The notes below the pieces were generated by a model. It ran no database searches. It saw only the letters and a list, made by a program, of their open reading frames with translations, and was not told where the DNA came from. A DNA stretch of 16,415 nucleotides from Gemmatimonadota bacterium (GTDB lineage: Bacteria; Gemmatimonadota; Gemmatimonadetes; Gemmatimonadales; GWC2-71-9): assembly GCA_003221085.1 (NCBI GenBank), contig QHUD01000205.1, positions 1-16,415 on the forward strand. The letters are read 5' to 3'. The translations under genes and the position numbers were made by a program. The first letter of the stretch is position 1. Each line of letters opens with the position of its first letter. Shown here piece after piece: positions 1 through 7,916 of this stretch.

Positions 1-1
1 G

Positions 2-988
2 CTGCTGATCAAGTTCGTGCCCGCCGTTCCCCAGCTGCTCGAACGCTTCCGAGAGATCTCTGTGCTGGGGGCCGCGGCCAGTCGTGGTCGCCTGATCGAG
101 GAGGCGACCGCGGCGGCGGCAACCCTGTCTCAGGGCCAGTGGGCGCTCGTCACCTTCCTGTCGATGCTGACGGCCCTGCTGGTCGTGCTCCCGGTCTCCT
201 GGGTGTACATGCTCACCAAGCAACGCTCGGGGTACGACCAGTCGGTGGTGCAGACCGTCATTATCCTACCGATGACGGTGGCGGCGACGGTGATTCTGGT
301 GCAAAACAGTCTGGCTCTCGCGTTCACGCTCGCGGCGATCGTCGCGGCGGTCCGGTTTCGCAACACCCTCAAGGACACGAAGGACGCGGTCTACATCTTC
401 CTCGCCCTCGCCGTCGGCGTCGCCGCCGGCGTATTCTCGCCCACGGTCGCCGCCGTGATGTCCATCATGTTCAACATCATCGTGCTCGCGTTGTGGCAGC
501 TCAACGTGGGCAACATCTACGCCGACCAGCGCGGGGGGCGCACGCCCGCGCTTCCCCCCGCCGAGGTGCTGCTCGGCCCGCGCCGGCGGTCCTCCGCCGC
601 CCTGGCCGTCGGGGACCCGGACCTGCTCGCGGCCCTCGCACCGCATGAGCTCGAGGAGGTCGCGGACCGAGCCGCCCGGCTTCAGGCCTACGTGATGGCG
701 CGCTCGGGCGACAAGAAAGAGGACCGGTTCGGCGGCGTCTTGTTGGTGCACACCACCCAGCCGGAAGGCGCGCAGCGGGTCATCGAGGAGCTGCTGCAAC
801 TGCAGGCTCGACGGTGGCGGCTCGCGGAGATCGTACCGGCCGAGGCGGGCCGGTCGACGCTCGAGTACCTGGTCCGGCTCCGGGACGAGTTTCTTCCCGC
901 GACGCTGCTCGACGCCCTGAAGGGCCGGGGCACGCCCCCCATCGACGCCGCCGAGTACCGCTCGCTCCGCGGCATGAAGAAGCGTTGA
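2..988 (+). CDS. DUF4956 family membrane protein, 5' end probably outside the window
   Basis: This is an integral membrane protein of the DUF4956 family. About five hydrophobic segments lie at residues 43-66, 78-97, 99-112, 124-141 and 142-161 (counted from the GTG at 17). The conserved family stretch VRFRNTLKDTKDAVYIF sits between segments three and four. A cytoplasmic tail follows; residues about 238-306 alternate strands and helices in a way that resembles a small ACT-like domain. From family knowledge, DUF4956 genes often sit beside VTC/CYTH polyphosphate polymerase genes, and here a CYTH-PPK1 gene lies three genes downstream. The biochemical role is unknown. The frame is open to the left edge and GTG 17 has no visible ribosome binding site, so the true start is probably upstream. 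The stop at 986-988 is 6 bases before the next start, which suggests one operon. Confidence 0.85.
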   Translation: MLIKFVPAVPQLLERFREISVLGAAASRGRLIEEATAAAATLSQGQWALVTFLSMLTALLVVLPVSWVYMLTKQRSGYDQSVVQTVIILPMTVAATVILVQNSLALAFTLAAIVAAVRFRNTLKDTKDAVYIFLALAVGVAAGVFSPTVAAVMSIMFNIIVLALWQLNVGNIYADQRGGRTPALPPAEVLLGPRRRSSAALAVGDPDLLAALAPHELEEVADRAARLQAYVMARSGDKKEDRFGGVLLVHTTQPEGAQRVIEELLQLQARRWRLAEIVPAEAGRSTLEYLVRLRDEFLPATLLDALKGRGTPPIDAAEYRSLRGMKKR

Positions 989-994
989 GGGAGA

Positions 995-2131
995 GTGAGC
1001 GTTCCGGCGTGGCTCGTCGCCCCCCTGGCGTCGCTGTGCATCGGTGTCGCGGGATGTGGTCACGCGAACGCGGTGGGCGCCGCTCCGAGCGCGGCGTCGC
1101 CGGCGCCTCCGGCCGAGATCGACGTCACGCTCTTTCTGATCGGCGACGCGGGCGGCCCGGCCGTCCCGCCCGATTCGGAGCCGGTGTTCATGGCGCTCCG
1201 CGCCGCGGCGGCGTCCGCGCCGCACGCCGTCATCGTGTTCCTGGGTGACAATGTCTACCCTAGCGGCATGCCGGACTCGGTTACCCCCACGCGGGCCGCG
1301 GCCGAGCGCGCGCTCACCCAGGAGCTGCGCGTCCTCCAAGCAAGCGGCGCCCGCGGCATCTTCGTGCCCGGCAATCATGATTGGGAGAGCATGCAGCCGG
1401 GCGGCTGGGACGCGATCCGGCGTGAGGAGCGCTTCATCGCCACCGTGGGCGGTGGAGCGACGCTCCTACCGACGGGCGGCTCCCCCGGACCGGTCGTCGT
1501 GGACGTCGGACAAGGCGTGCGGCTGGTGGCGCTCGACACCCAGTGGTGGCTGCAGGACGGACCGAAGCCCGCCCGCTCGGAGCATGACGTGATCGATTCC
1601 CTCCGAACGGCGGTACGCCCAACCGCCCAGCGTGCGGTGGTCGTGGTCGCCCACCACCCACTCGCCAGCGGCGGGGCGCACGGCGGGCACTTCGGGTGGC
1701 AGGATCACGTCTTCCCGTTGCGGAACATCAAGTCGTGGCTCTGGATTCCCCTCCCCCTCATCGGCTCGGTGTACCCGATCGCGCGCGCCGAAGGGATATC
1801 GAGCCAGGACATCCCCAGCCGTGCGTACGGGCGGATGCGCGTGGCCCTGGACAGCGCGTTCGCCGGCGCGCCGCCCCTGATCTACGCCGCGGGGCACGAC
1901 CACACGCTGCAGGTGATCGCGGGGACGACCACGCGCTATGTGCTCGTGAGCGGGACCGGTACGTTCGGCCACATCGATCGAGTCGCGGCGCTCGACAGCA
2001 CCCGGTTCGCTCGCAGCGCCAGCGGATTCATGCGCGTCGAGTTCCTGCGCGACGGCCGCGCCCGCTTGGGCGTGCTCATCGTCGATCGCGCCGGCAGCGC
2101 CGCGGAGGAGTTCGGGCTATGGTTCAATTGA
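995..2131 (+). CDS. Calcineurin-type metallophosphoesterase, predicted lipoprotein
   Basis: This is a binuclear-metal phosphoesterase with all family motifs present: GDAG (Asp51), GDNVY (Asp85, Asn86), GNHD (Asn127-Asp129), AHHP (His220, His221) and GHDH (His301, His303). The N-terminus is a lipoprotein signal with lipobox VAGC (Cys21), followed by a Ala/Pro/Ser-rich linker, so the enzyme is predicted to act outside the cytoplasm, anchored to a membrane. The substrate cannot be read from sequence; it lies in the purple-acid-phosphatase-like group, so phosphomonoesters or polyphosphate are possible. The GTG start at 995 follows a GAGGGA-like ribosome binding site that overlaps the preceding stop. 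Its end overlaps the next gene by 13 bases. I recall Bacteroidetes proteins in which a similar phosphatase is fused to the kind of barrel protein encoded next. Confidence 0.9.
   Translation: MSVPAWLVAPLASLCIGVAGCGHANAVGAAPSAASPAPPAEIDVTLFLIGDAGGPAVPPDSEPVFMALRAAAASAPHAVIVFLGDNVYPSGMPDSVTPTRAAAERALTQELRVLQASGARGIFVPGNHDWESMQPGGWDAIRREERFIATVGGGATLLPTGGSPGPVVVDVGQGVRLVALDTQWWLQDGPKPARSEHDVIDSLRTAVRPTAQRAVVVVAHHPLASGGAHGGHFGWQDHVFPLRNIKSWLWIPLPLIGSVYPIARAEGISSQDIPSRAYGRMRVALDSAFAGAPPLIYAAGHDHTLQVIAGTTTRYVLVSGTGTFGHIDRVAALDSTRFARSASGFMRVEFLRDGRARLGVLIVDRAGSAAEEFGLWFN
2104..2110 (+). promoter_or_regulatory. Strong Shine-Dalgarno setting the start of the barrel gene
   Basis: GGAGGAG lies 8 bases before ATG 2119, inside the last codons of the metallophosphoesterase gene. 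The frame stays open far upstream (to 1696), so this site is what fixes the start. The ATG it serves begins a normal signal peptide, while the upstream part would only repeat the overlap with the phosphatase gene. Confidence 0.75.
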
Positions 2132-4695
2132 GCCGGGTGCGACGGCGCTGGATCGGTTTCGGACTCGTGGCGGTGCTCACGCCGGCCGCCCTCCCGGGGC
2201 AGACGCCGGCGCCGACCCGACCCGCGACGCGCCAGACCGTGATCGCGGGAGACCACTACCACGCGGGGTGGCTGCATCGGCTGCTCCTGGGCGCGCATTA
2301 CCGCGACCTGTGGGCGACGCCCCTCGAGGTTGACGTGCTCGACTTGTCGCGGTTTGCTGGTGGGCTCACGCCCACCGGCTGTGGCGGCCGCCGCCAAACG
2401 AAGGTATTGCGCCTCCTCGGCAAGGACGGACGGCAGTACGTGTTCCGCTCGGTGGACAAGGATCCCACGTTGGCGCTGCCACCCGACCTGCGGGCGACCT
2501 TCGCCAAGAAACTGGTGCAGGATCAGATCAGCTCGGCGCATCCCGGCGCACCGCTCGTGGTCGCCCCGCTCCTCGACGCGACCGGCGTCCTGCACGTGGA
2601 GCCGCGGATCGCCCTCCTGCCCGACGACGCGCGTCTCAGCGGGTTCGACTGTGTGCCCCCCGGCTTCAGGCTCGGCATGATCGAGGAGCGCCCCACGGAG
2701 CCTCCGGACAACGATGTGGGGTTCGCCGACGCGGTCGAGCTCGCGGGGACCAAGAAGCTGTTCGAGCATCTCGAGCACAGCTCCCGGCACCGGGTGGACT
2801 CGCGCGCCTTTCTCGCAGCCCGACTGATGGATGTCTTCATCGGCGACTGGGACCGGCATCAGGACCAATGGCGCTGGGCACGCTTCGATTCTGGTGACGT
2901 GCATTGGTGGCGCCCCATCCCGCGCGACCGTGATCAGGCGTTCGCGCGCCTCGACGGTGTGCTCCTCTGGCTCACCGGGTACTACTGGCCCGAGCTCATC
3001 GGCTTCGGCGACGACTACCCGAGCATCTGGCGCCTCACGTTAACCGGGGAGGTCCCCGACCGGCGCCTCCTCGTGGATCTCGAGAAGCCGGTGTGGGACT
3101 CGATCGCGCGGACGCTCCAGGCCCGGCTCACCGACTCCGTGATCGCAGCCGCCGTGCGACGGCTGCCCCCGGAATACTTCCGCAAGAGCGGGCCCGCCCT
3201 CACGCGGGCGCTCGAGCGGCGGCGGAATCACTTGCCCCAGATCAGCGACCGCTATTACGCGCTCCTCGCCAGCGTGGTGGAGATCAACGCCACGGATGAG
3301 CGCGACGTGGGAGTCATCGAGCGCCTCGGGGGCGGTCGCGTCTCGGTGCGCCTGTCGGCGGACGGCGCGGCCGCGCCGTACTACCGCCGCACGTTCGACG
3401 GCCGGGAGACGCAGGAGATCCGTGTCTACCTGCACGGCGGGGATGACCGGCTCATCGTGCGCGGCGCCGCCGGATCGGGCGGGGGACCGCTGCTGCGGGT
3501 GATCGGAGGCAGTGGGGATGACGAGTTGACCGATTCGTCGCGGGCCGGGAGAACCAGGTTCTACGGCGACCGCGGCAACAACCGGTTCGTGAAGGGACCG
3601 GGGACGTCCGTGGATCGGCACCACTACGAGGAGCCACCACGCGACTCGTCCCTCGCTCGGCCGCGCGATTGGGGCTCACGCTGGACGCCGTTGACGTGGG
3701 TCTCCTATTCACCGGACTACGGCCTGTTCGTGGGAGCGGGCGCCGCCGGGATCGGGTATGATTTCCGCCGGCTGCCGTACAATTCGCATGTGAGAGTGCG
3801 AGCAGGGTACGCGACGGGCGCCCAGACCTACCGCGCCGAGTTCGCGGGGGAGTTCCGCGGCATCGTCGCTCCGGCCATAGTGCGCCTCCGCGTCCGGGCG
3901 TCGGGGATCGACGTCCTGCGGTTCTACGATTTCGGCAACGAGACCTCCGACGCGGGTTCGACCGATTTCCACAAGGTGAAACAGCAGCAATACCTCGTCG
4001 CGCCGGCACTGGAATTCCCGTTCTCGCCGTCCGCGAGCTTCTCGCTCGGCCCCGTGCTCAAGTTTGCCCACACGAACCTCGAGGCCGGCACGTTGATCGA
4101 CGTCGTCCGACCCTATGGCGTCCAGGACCTGGGGCAGGTCGGGGCCGCCGCGGACTTTCACCTGGACACTCGGGACCAGCCGGGGGGTGCTCGGCGCGGA
4201 ATCCTGTTCGGTTTCGGCGGGACCTACTACCCCCGGGCGATGGACGTGACGTCCTCCTTCGGCGAGGGCCACGCCGAGGCGAGCTCGTACCTCACGGCCC
4301 GCATCCCGTTGCACCCGACGCTGGCGCTGCGGGTCGCCGGAAAGAAGGTCTGGGGGACTCATCCTTTTTATGAAGCGGCCTACATCGGCGGGGCGACCAC
4401 CGTGAGAGGCTTCGTGGAGCATCGCTTCGAGGGCGACGCCGCGGTCTACGGGAACGTCGAGCTCCGGCTCTCCGTCGCCAGGTTCTACCTGCTGCTCCCG
4501 GGCGAGCTGGGGGTGTTCGGTCTCGGGGACGTCGGACGGGTGTACCTGTCGGGTGAGACATCGGACCGCTGGCACGCCGGCGTTGGTGGCGGTCTGTGGT
4601 TCTCGTTCTTGAGCCGCGCCAACACGCTGTCGGTAGCAGCGGCGCACAGCGTCGAAGGCACGCGCGCGTACGTGCGGGCGGGGCTCCCGTTTTAG
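2119..4695 (+). CDS. Exported protein: kinase-like region plus Omp85/BamA-type outer-membrane barrel
   Basis: The protein has 858 residues from ATG 2119, with a signal peptide at residues 1-28 (basic start, hydrophobic core, ALPGQ). Residues about 90-290 contain three separated motifs: YVFRSVDKDP (Lys114), IGDWDRHQDQW (Asp243, Asp245, His247, Gln250) and PRDRDQAF (Asp270, Asp272). Their order and spacing resemble the ATP-lysine, catalytic and metal-binding motifs of atypical Fam20/HipA/CotH-like kinases; this is inference. Residues about 390-520 are a beta-rich region. From about 545 onward the strands fit a 16-strand Omp85 barrel, with the hallmark VRGF at 762-765 and a C-terminal Phe, the usual signal for barrel insertion. 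POTRA domains are not evident. The gene starts inside the phosphatase gene and ends 2 bases before the PPK gene, so it is co-transcribed with both. Similar uncharacterised fusions, as I recall, are common in Bacteroidetes. Confidence 0.85.
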   Translation: MVQLSRVRRRWIGFGLVAVLTPAALPGQTPAPTRPATRQTVIAGDHYHAGWLHRLLLGAHYRDLWATPLEVDVLDLSRFAGGLTPTGCGGRRQTKVLRLLGKDGRQYVFRSVDKDPTLALPPDLRATFAKKLVQDQISSAHPGAPLVVAPLLDATGVLHVEPRIALLPDDARLSGFDCVPPGFRLGMIEERPTEPPDNDVGFADAVELAGTKKLFEHLEHSSRHRVDSRAFLAARLMDVFIGDWDRHQDQWRWARFDSGDVHWWRPIPRDRDQAFARLDGVLLWLTGYYWPELIGFGDDYPSIWRLTLTGEVPDRRLLVDLEKPVWDSIARTLQARLTDSVIAAAVRRLPPEYFRKSGPALTRALERRRNHLPQISDRYYALLASVVEINATDERDVGVIERLGGGRVSVRLSADGAAAPYYRRTFDGRETQEIRVYLHGGDDRLIVRGAAGSGGGPLLRVIGGSGDDELTDSSRAGRTRFYGDRGNNRFVKGPGTSVDRHHYEEPPRDSSLARPRDWGSRWTPLTWVSYSPDYGLFVGAGAAGIGYDFRRLPYNSHVRVRAGYATGAQTYRAEFAGEFRGIVAPAIVRLRVRASGIDVLRFYDFGNETSDAGSTDFHKVKQQQYLVAPALEFPFSPSASFSLGPVLKFAHTNLEAGTLIDVVRPYGVQDLGQVGAAADFHLDTRDQPGGARRGILFGFGGTYYPRAMDVTSSFGEGHAEASSYLTARIPLHPTLALRVAGKKVWGTHPFYEAAYIGGATTVRGFVEHRFEGDAAVYGNVELRLSVARFYLLLPGELGVFGLGDVGRVYLSGETSDRWHAGVGGGLWFSFLSRANTLSVAAAHSVEGTRAYVRAGLPF

Positions 4696-4697
4696 GC

Positions 4698-7600
4698 ATG
4701 ACGCCTGAGTGGAAGGGCGAGGTCCCGACGCTGGACCTCTTGAACCGGCTGGTGACCGAAGCGCTGCCCTTGGACCTCCGCTCCGGCCCGGCGGAACCCT
4801 TCTTCCAGCGCGACATCTACTACGACTCGGCCGACTGGGCGCTGCGCCGGCGCGGCGTGAGCTGCCGGTTTCGGACCCGGGTGGACGACCGGCGCATCCT
4901 CACCCTCGGGACGATCGGCCGGTGGGAGGGCGGCGTCCCGGTCGTGTTGCCGCAGACGTTCGAAGCCGACGTGCCCGAGCTCGAGGGTGCGCAGGCGCTC
5001 GCGGGCACGTCCGACCCGGCGCGCCGGTTGCGGGCCCTCATCGAGCCATCTCTCCTGCAGCCCCGCATCCAGCTTGAAACCGAGCGACGCCTGCGGCATA
5101 CGCGAGCCGGGTGGTTCTCCCGTGGTCGTTACGACGTCCTGTACGACGTCGTGACGGTCCGCAGCCATGACCGCGCACACACGTTCCAGGAATTGAAGCT
5201 CCGCGAGCTCGCGCGAGGCCGACCGGGCCTCGACCGCCTGGCGCAGGCGTTTCAAGACCAATACGGCCTGCGCCCCCTGCTGGTGAGAAAGGTGGACCGC
5301 GCGGCCGCGCTGCTGCGCGATCTTGAGAGCGGTGCCCTGGCCCAGGTTGCGCGTGGAGGCCGTGAGGTTGCCCTGGTCGCCGTCGAAGGGGGCTCGGTCG
5401 CCATGCTGGCGGAGTCGAGCTTGCTCACGCTGCCGGTACGGGGCGGTCACGGTGAGGAGACCTGCCGCGAGATTCTGCGCACGTTTTTCGGCAGCGCGGA
5501 CGGCCAGGTGCGGTTCCTCGGCACGGCGCCGGGAGGATTGGCCGGCACGAGACCCGTGCTCGAGGTCTGGTTGGCGCGGCGCGTCTCGGGCGGCTGGGGC
5601 GCGGGCGTTTCCGAGCGGGTCCAGTGGCTGCCGTTCGGCGACCTGCTCGCGGCGGCCGGATCGCCTGTCCTCCGCGACCCGCGCACGCTCGCCGCGCTCA
5701 CGGTGGCGGCGCGGTCGGACATCCTCGCCGAGTGGACCCGCCCGAGCGAGGCCGAACGAGCGGCGCCGCCGCGCCAGGCGGGCGAGCGTCGCGTGCGAAT
5801 GTCCGACCTGGCGCTGCGCTCCCCCATTGCTGACGCCGGCCGCCCACGCCCCGAGGACTTCCTGAACAGCGATCTGAGCCTGCTCGAGTTCAACGCTCGG
5901 GTCTTGGAGCTCGCGGAGGACCCGAGTGTCCCGCTGCTCGCGCGGATCCGGTTCCTGTCCGTGCTGAGCGGGAATCTGGACGAGTTCTTCATGGTGCGCG
6001 TGGACGCGCTGAAGCGCGCGCCGGGAGCCGGCGGAGGAGGACCGCTGGCGGCGGTGGGCGGCCTCGCCCCGGACGAAGAGCTCCACGCCATCGGGATCCG
6101 CGTGCGGGGTCTTGTCCAGCGGCAGGCTCGCTGCTTCACCGACGTATGCCTGCCGGCGCTCGCCGCGCGCGGCGTCCGCCTGCTGCGCTGGTCGGACCTG
6201 GCGGCGGCCCAACAGGAGCTGCTGCGCCGCTACTTCAGGGAGGAAGTCTTCCCGTTCATCACGCCGCAGGCCATGACGCGGGCGCCCGGCCACCCCTTCC
6301 CGCTCATCGCCAACCTGCGACTCTCCCTCGCCGTCGTGGTGCGCGACGCGCCCGGCGGAGCGATGCACTTCGCCTACTTGAAGGTGCCGGAGACGCTCCC
6401 CCGATTTGTGAAACTCGCGGACGAGAGCGGGTTCGTCGCGGTCGAGGACGTGATCCGCGCCAACCTGGGCCTGGTGTACCCTGGGCGATTCGTCGAGGAG
6501 GCGTACGCGTTCCGCGTGACGCGCGGCGCCGACCTCGAGCTCGACGAGCAGCATGCCGTGAGCCTGCTACAGGTGATCGAGGAGGAAACGAAACGCCGGC
6601 CCTACGGCGCCGCGGTGCGGGTCGAGGTCGCCGGCGAGATGCCGGAGGCGGTGCGCGAGCTGTTGTTGCGCGAGCTGCAGTTCGAGGAAGCCGCCGCGAG
6701 CAGCCCCCCGGCTGCGGGAGACGTGTACGCCGCGGACGGTCTCCTCGACCTCGGCGCCGTGCGCGAGCTGGCCCGTCTGCCGCTCCCCGACCTGGACTAC
6801 CCGCCCCATCGGGGCGCCACGCCGATCGACGCGAGTCGCTCCATCTTCGCGATCCTCGCGGAGCGGGACGTCCTCGTTCACCACCCCTACGATGCCTTCG
6901 AGTCCACGGTCCAGCGCCTCGTGGTCGAAGCCGCGGACGACCCGGATGTCGTGGCGATCAAACTGACGCTGTATCGGGCCGGCGGCCGCTCGGAGATCGT
7001 GGACGCGCTGCTGCGCGCGGCCGGACGCGGCAAGGAAGTGTTCGTGTTTGTCGAGCTGAAGGCGCGCTTCGACGAAGAGCGGAACATCGAGTGGGCCAAG
7101 AAGCTCGAGCAGGCGGGCATCCGCGTCGTGTACGGCCTGGTCGAGCTCAAGACCCACGCCAAGACGGCGCTCGTGGTGCGTCGCGAGCGCGACGGCATCC
7201 GGCGCTACGTACACGTCGGGACGGGGAACTACAACGCCGCGACCGCCGCCATCTACACCGACCTGGGTCTCCTGTCGGCCGATCCCGAGCTGGGGGCCGA
7301 CCTGAACGACCTGTTCAACGAGCTCTCCGGATCGTCGCGCCCGCCCCAGACCGCCTTCCGGCGGATCCTCGTCGCGCCCACCTACCTGGCGAACCGTCTG
7401 GTCGAGCTGATCGACCGGGAGGCGGCGCACGCCGGAGCGCGCCGCGGCGGACGGATCCGCGCGAAACTGAACGGCCTCGCCGATCCCGAGATCATCGCGG
7501 CACTGTATCGCGCCTCGCAGGCGGGCGTCGACATCGAGCTGGTCGTGCGGGGCGTCTGTACGCTGCGTCCCGGCGTGGTGGGGCTGTCTGAATCCATTCA

Positions 7601-7916
7601 CGTCGTGAGCGTGCTCGGCCGGTTTCTCGAGCATGCGCGCATCTATCATTTCGCCAACGGCGGTGCGGACGACTACTACATCGGCTCCGCCGACTGGCGG
7701 CCCCGTAATCTGCGGCACCGGGTCGAGGTCGTGACACCGGTGCGCGACGCCGCCGCCTGCGCCAGGCTCGACGCCATTCTCAGAACCGAGCTGGAGGACC
7801 CCACCGCCTGGGAGCTCGATTCCGATGGCACCTATCGCCGTCGTGCGCCGGCACCGGGCGGCGATCCACGGAGCTCCCAGGAGCGCCTCCTCGGTCTGGT
7901 CGGTGCCACGGCCTGA
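4698..7916 (+). CDS. ppk1: CYTH domain-polyphosphate kinase 1 fusion
   Basis: This enzyme reversibly transfers the gamma-phosphate of ATP onto polyphosphate. Residues about 384-1072 form a full-length PPK1, starting at FLNSDLSLLEFNARVL. Catalytic features are present: the phosphorylated His in LKTHAKTAL (His820), the second His in RFLEHARIYHF (His979), and phosphate/metal-binding Arg760 (TLYR) and Arg790 (ARFDEE), matching E. coli His435, His592, Arg375 and Arg405. The 380-residue extension is unusual, since ordinary PPK1 has about 700 residues. Residues about 35-205 look like a CYTH triphosphate-tunnel domain (DIYYDSADWALRRRGVSCR, TFQELKLREL, VRKVDRA), but the N-terminal ExExK motif is not recognisable and the usual ELEL is KLRE, so it may bind rather than cleave. 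Residues about 222-345 weakly resemble a Nudix fold. ATG 4698 is chosen because it lies 2 bases after the preceding stop; the upstream frame is only overlap with the barrel gene. Confidence 0.93.
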   Translation: MTPEWKGEVPTLDLLNRLVTEALPLDLRSGPAEPFFQRDIYYDSADWALRRRGVSCRFRTRVDDRRILTLGTIGRWEGGVPVVLPQTFEADVPELEGAQALAGTSDPARRLRALIEPSLLQPRIQLETERRLRHTRAGWFSRGRYDVLYDVVTVRSHDRAHTFQELKLRELARGRPGLDRLAQAFQDQYGLRPLLVRKVDRAAALLRDLESGALAQVARGGREVALVAVEGGSVAMLAESSLLTLPVRGGHGEETCREILRTFFGSADGQVRFLGTAPGGLAGTRPVLEVWLARRVSGGWGAGVSERVQWLPFGDLLAAAGSPVLRDPRTLAALTVAARSDILAEWTRPSEAERAAPPRQAGERRVRMSDLALRSPIADAGRPRPEDFLNSDLSLLEFNARVLELAEDPSVPLLARIRFLSVLSGNLDEFFMVRVDALKRAPGAGGGGPLAAVGGLAPDEELHAIGIRVRGLVQRQARCFTDVCLPALAARGVRLLRWSDLAAAQQELLRRYFREEVFPFITPQAMTRAPGHPFPLIANLRLSLAVVVRDAPGGAMHFAYLKVPETLPRFVKLADESGFVAVEDVIRANLGLVYPGRFVEEAYAFRVTRGADLELDEQHAVSLLQVIEEETKRRPYGAAVRVEVAGEMPEAVRELLLRELQFEEAAASSPPAAGDVYAADGLLDLGAVRELARLPLPDLDYPPHRGATPIDASRSIFAILAERDVLVHHPYDAFESTVQRLVVEAADDPDVVAIKLTLYRAGGRSEIVDALLRAAGRGKEVFVFVELKARFDEERNIEWAKKLEQAGIRVVYGLVELKTHAKTALVVRRERDGIRRYVHVGTGNYNAATAAIYTDLGLLSADPELGADLNDLFNELSGSSRPPQTAFRRILVAPTYLANRLVELIDREAAHAGARRGGRIRAKLNGLADPEIIAALYRASQAGVDIELVVRGVCTLRPGVVGLSESIHVVSVLGRFLEHARIYHFANGGADDYYIGSADWRPRNLRHRVEVVTPVRDAAACARLDAILRTELEDPTAWELDSDGTYRRRAPAPGGDPRSSQERLLGLVGATA

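Noticed and set aside
266..1378. Long minus-strand open frame opposite the DUF4956 and phosphatase genes
   Set aside because: Arg/Gly-rich shadow typical of high GC; the plus strand carries clear domains.
1696..2118. Upstream extension of the barrel-protein frame
   Set aside because: It lies over the phosphatase gene; ATG 2119 has a strong ribosome binding site and starts a signal peptide.
4692..6554. 620-codon minus-strand open frame opposite ppk1
   Set aside because: Antisense shadow with low-complexity composition and no recognisable motif; ppk1 on the plus strand is certain.
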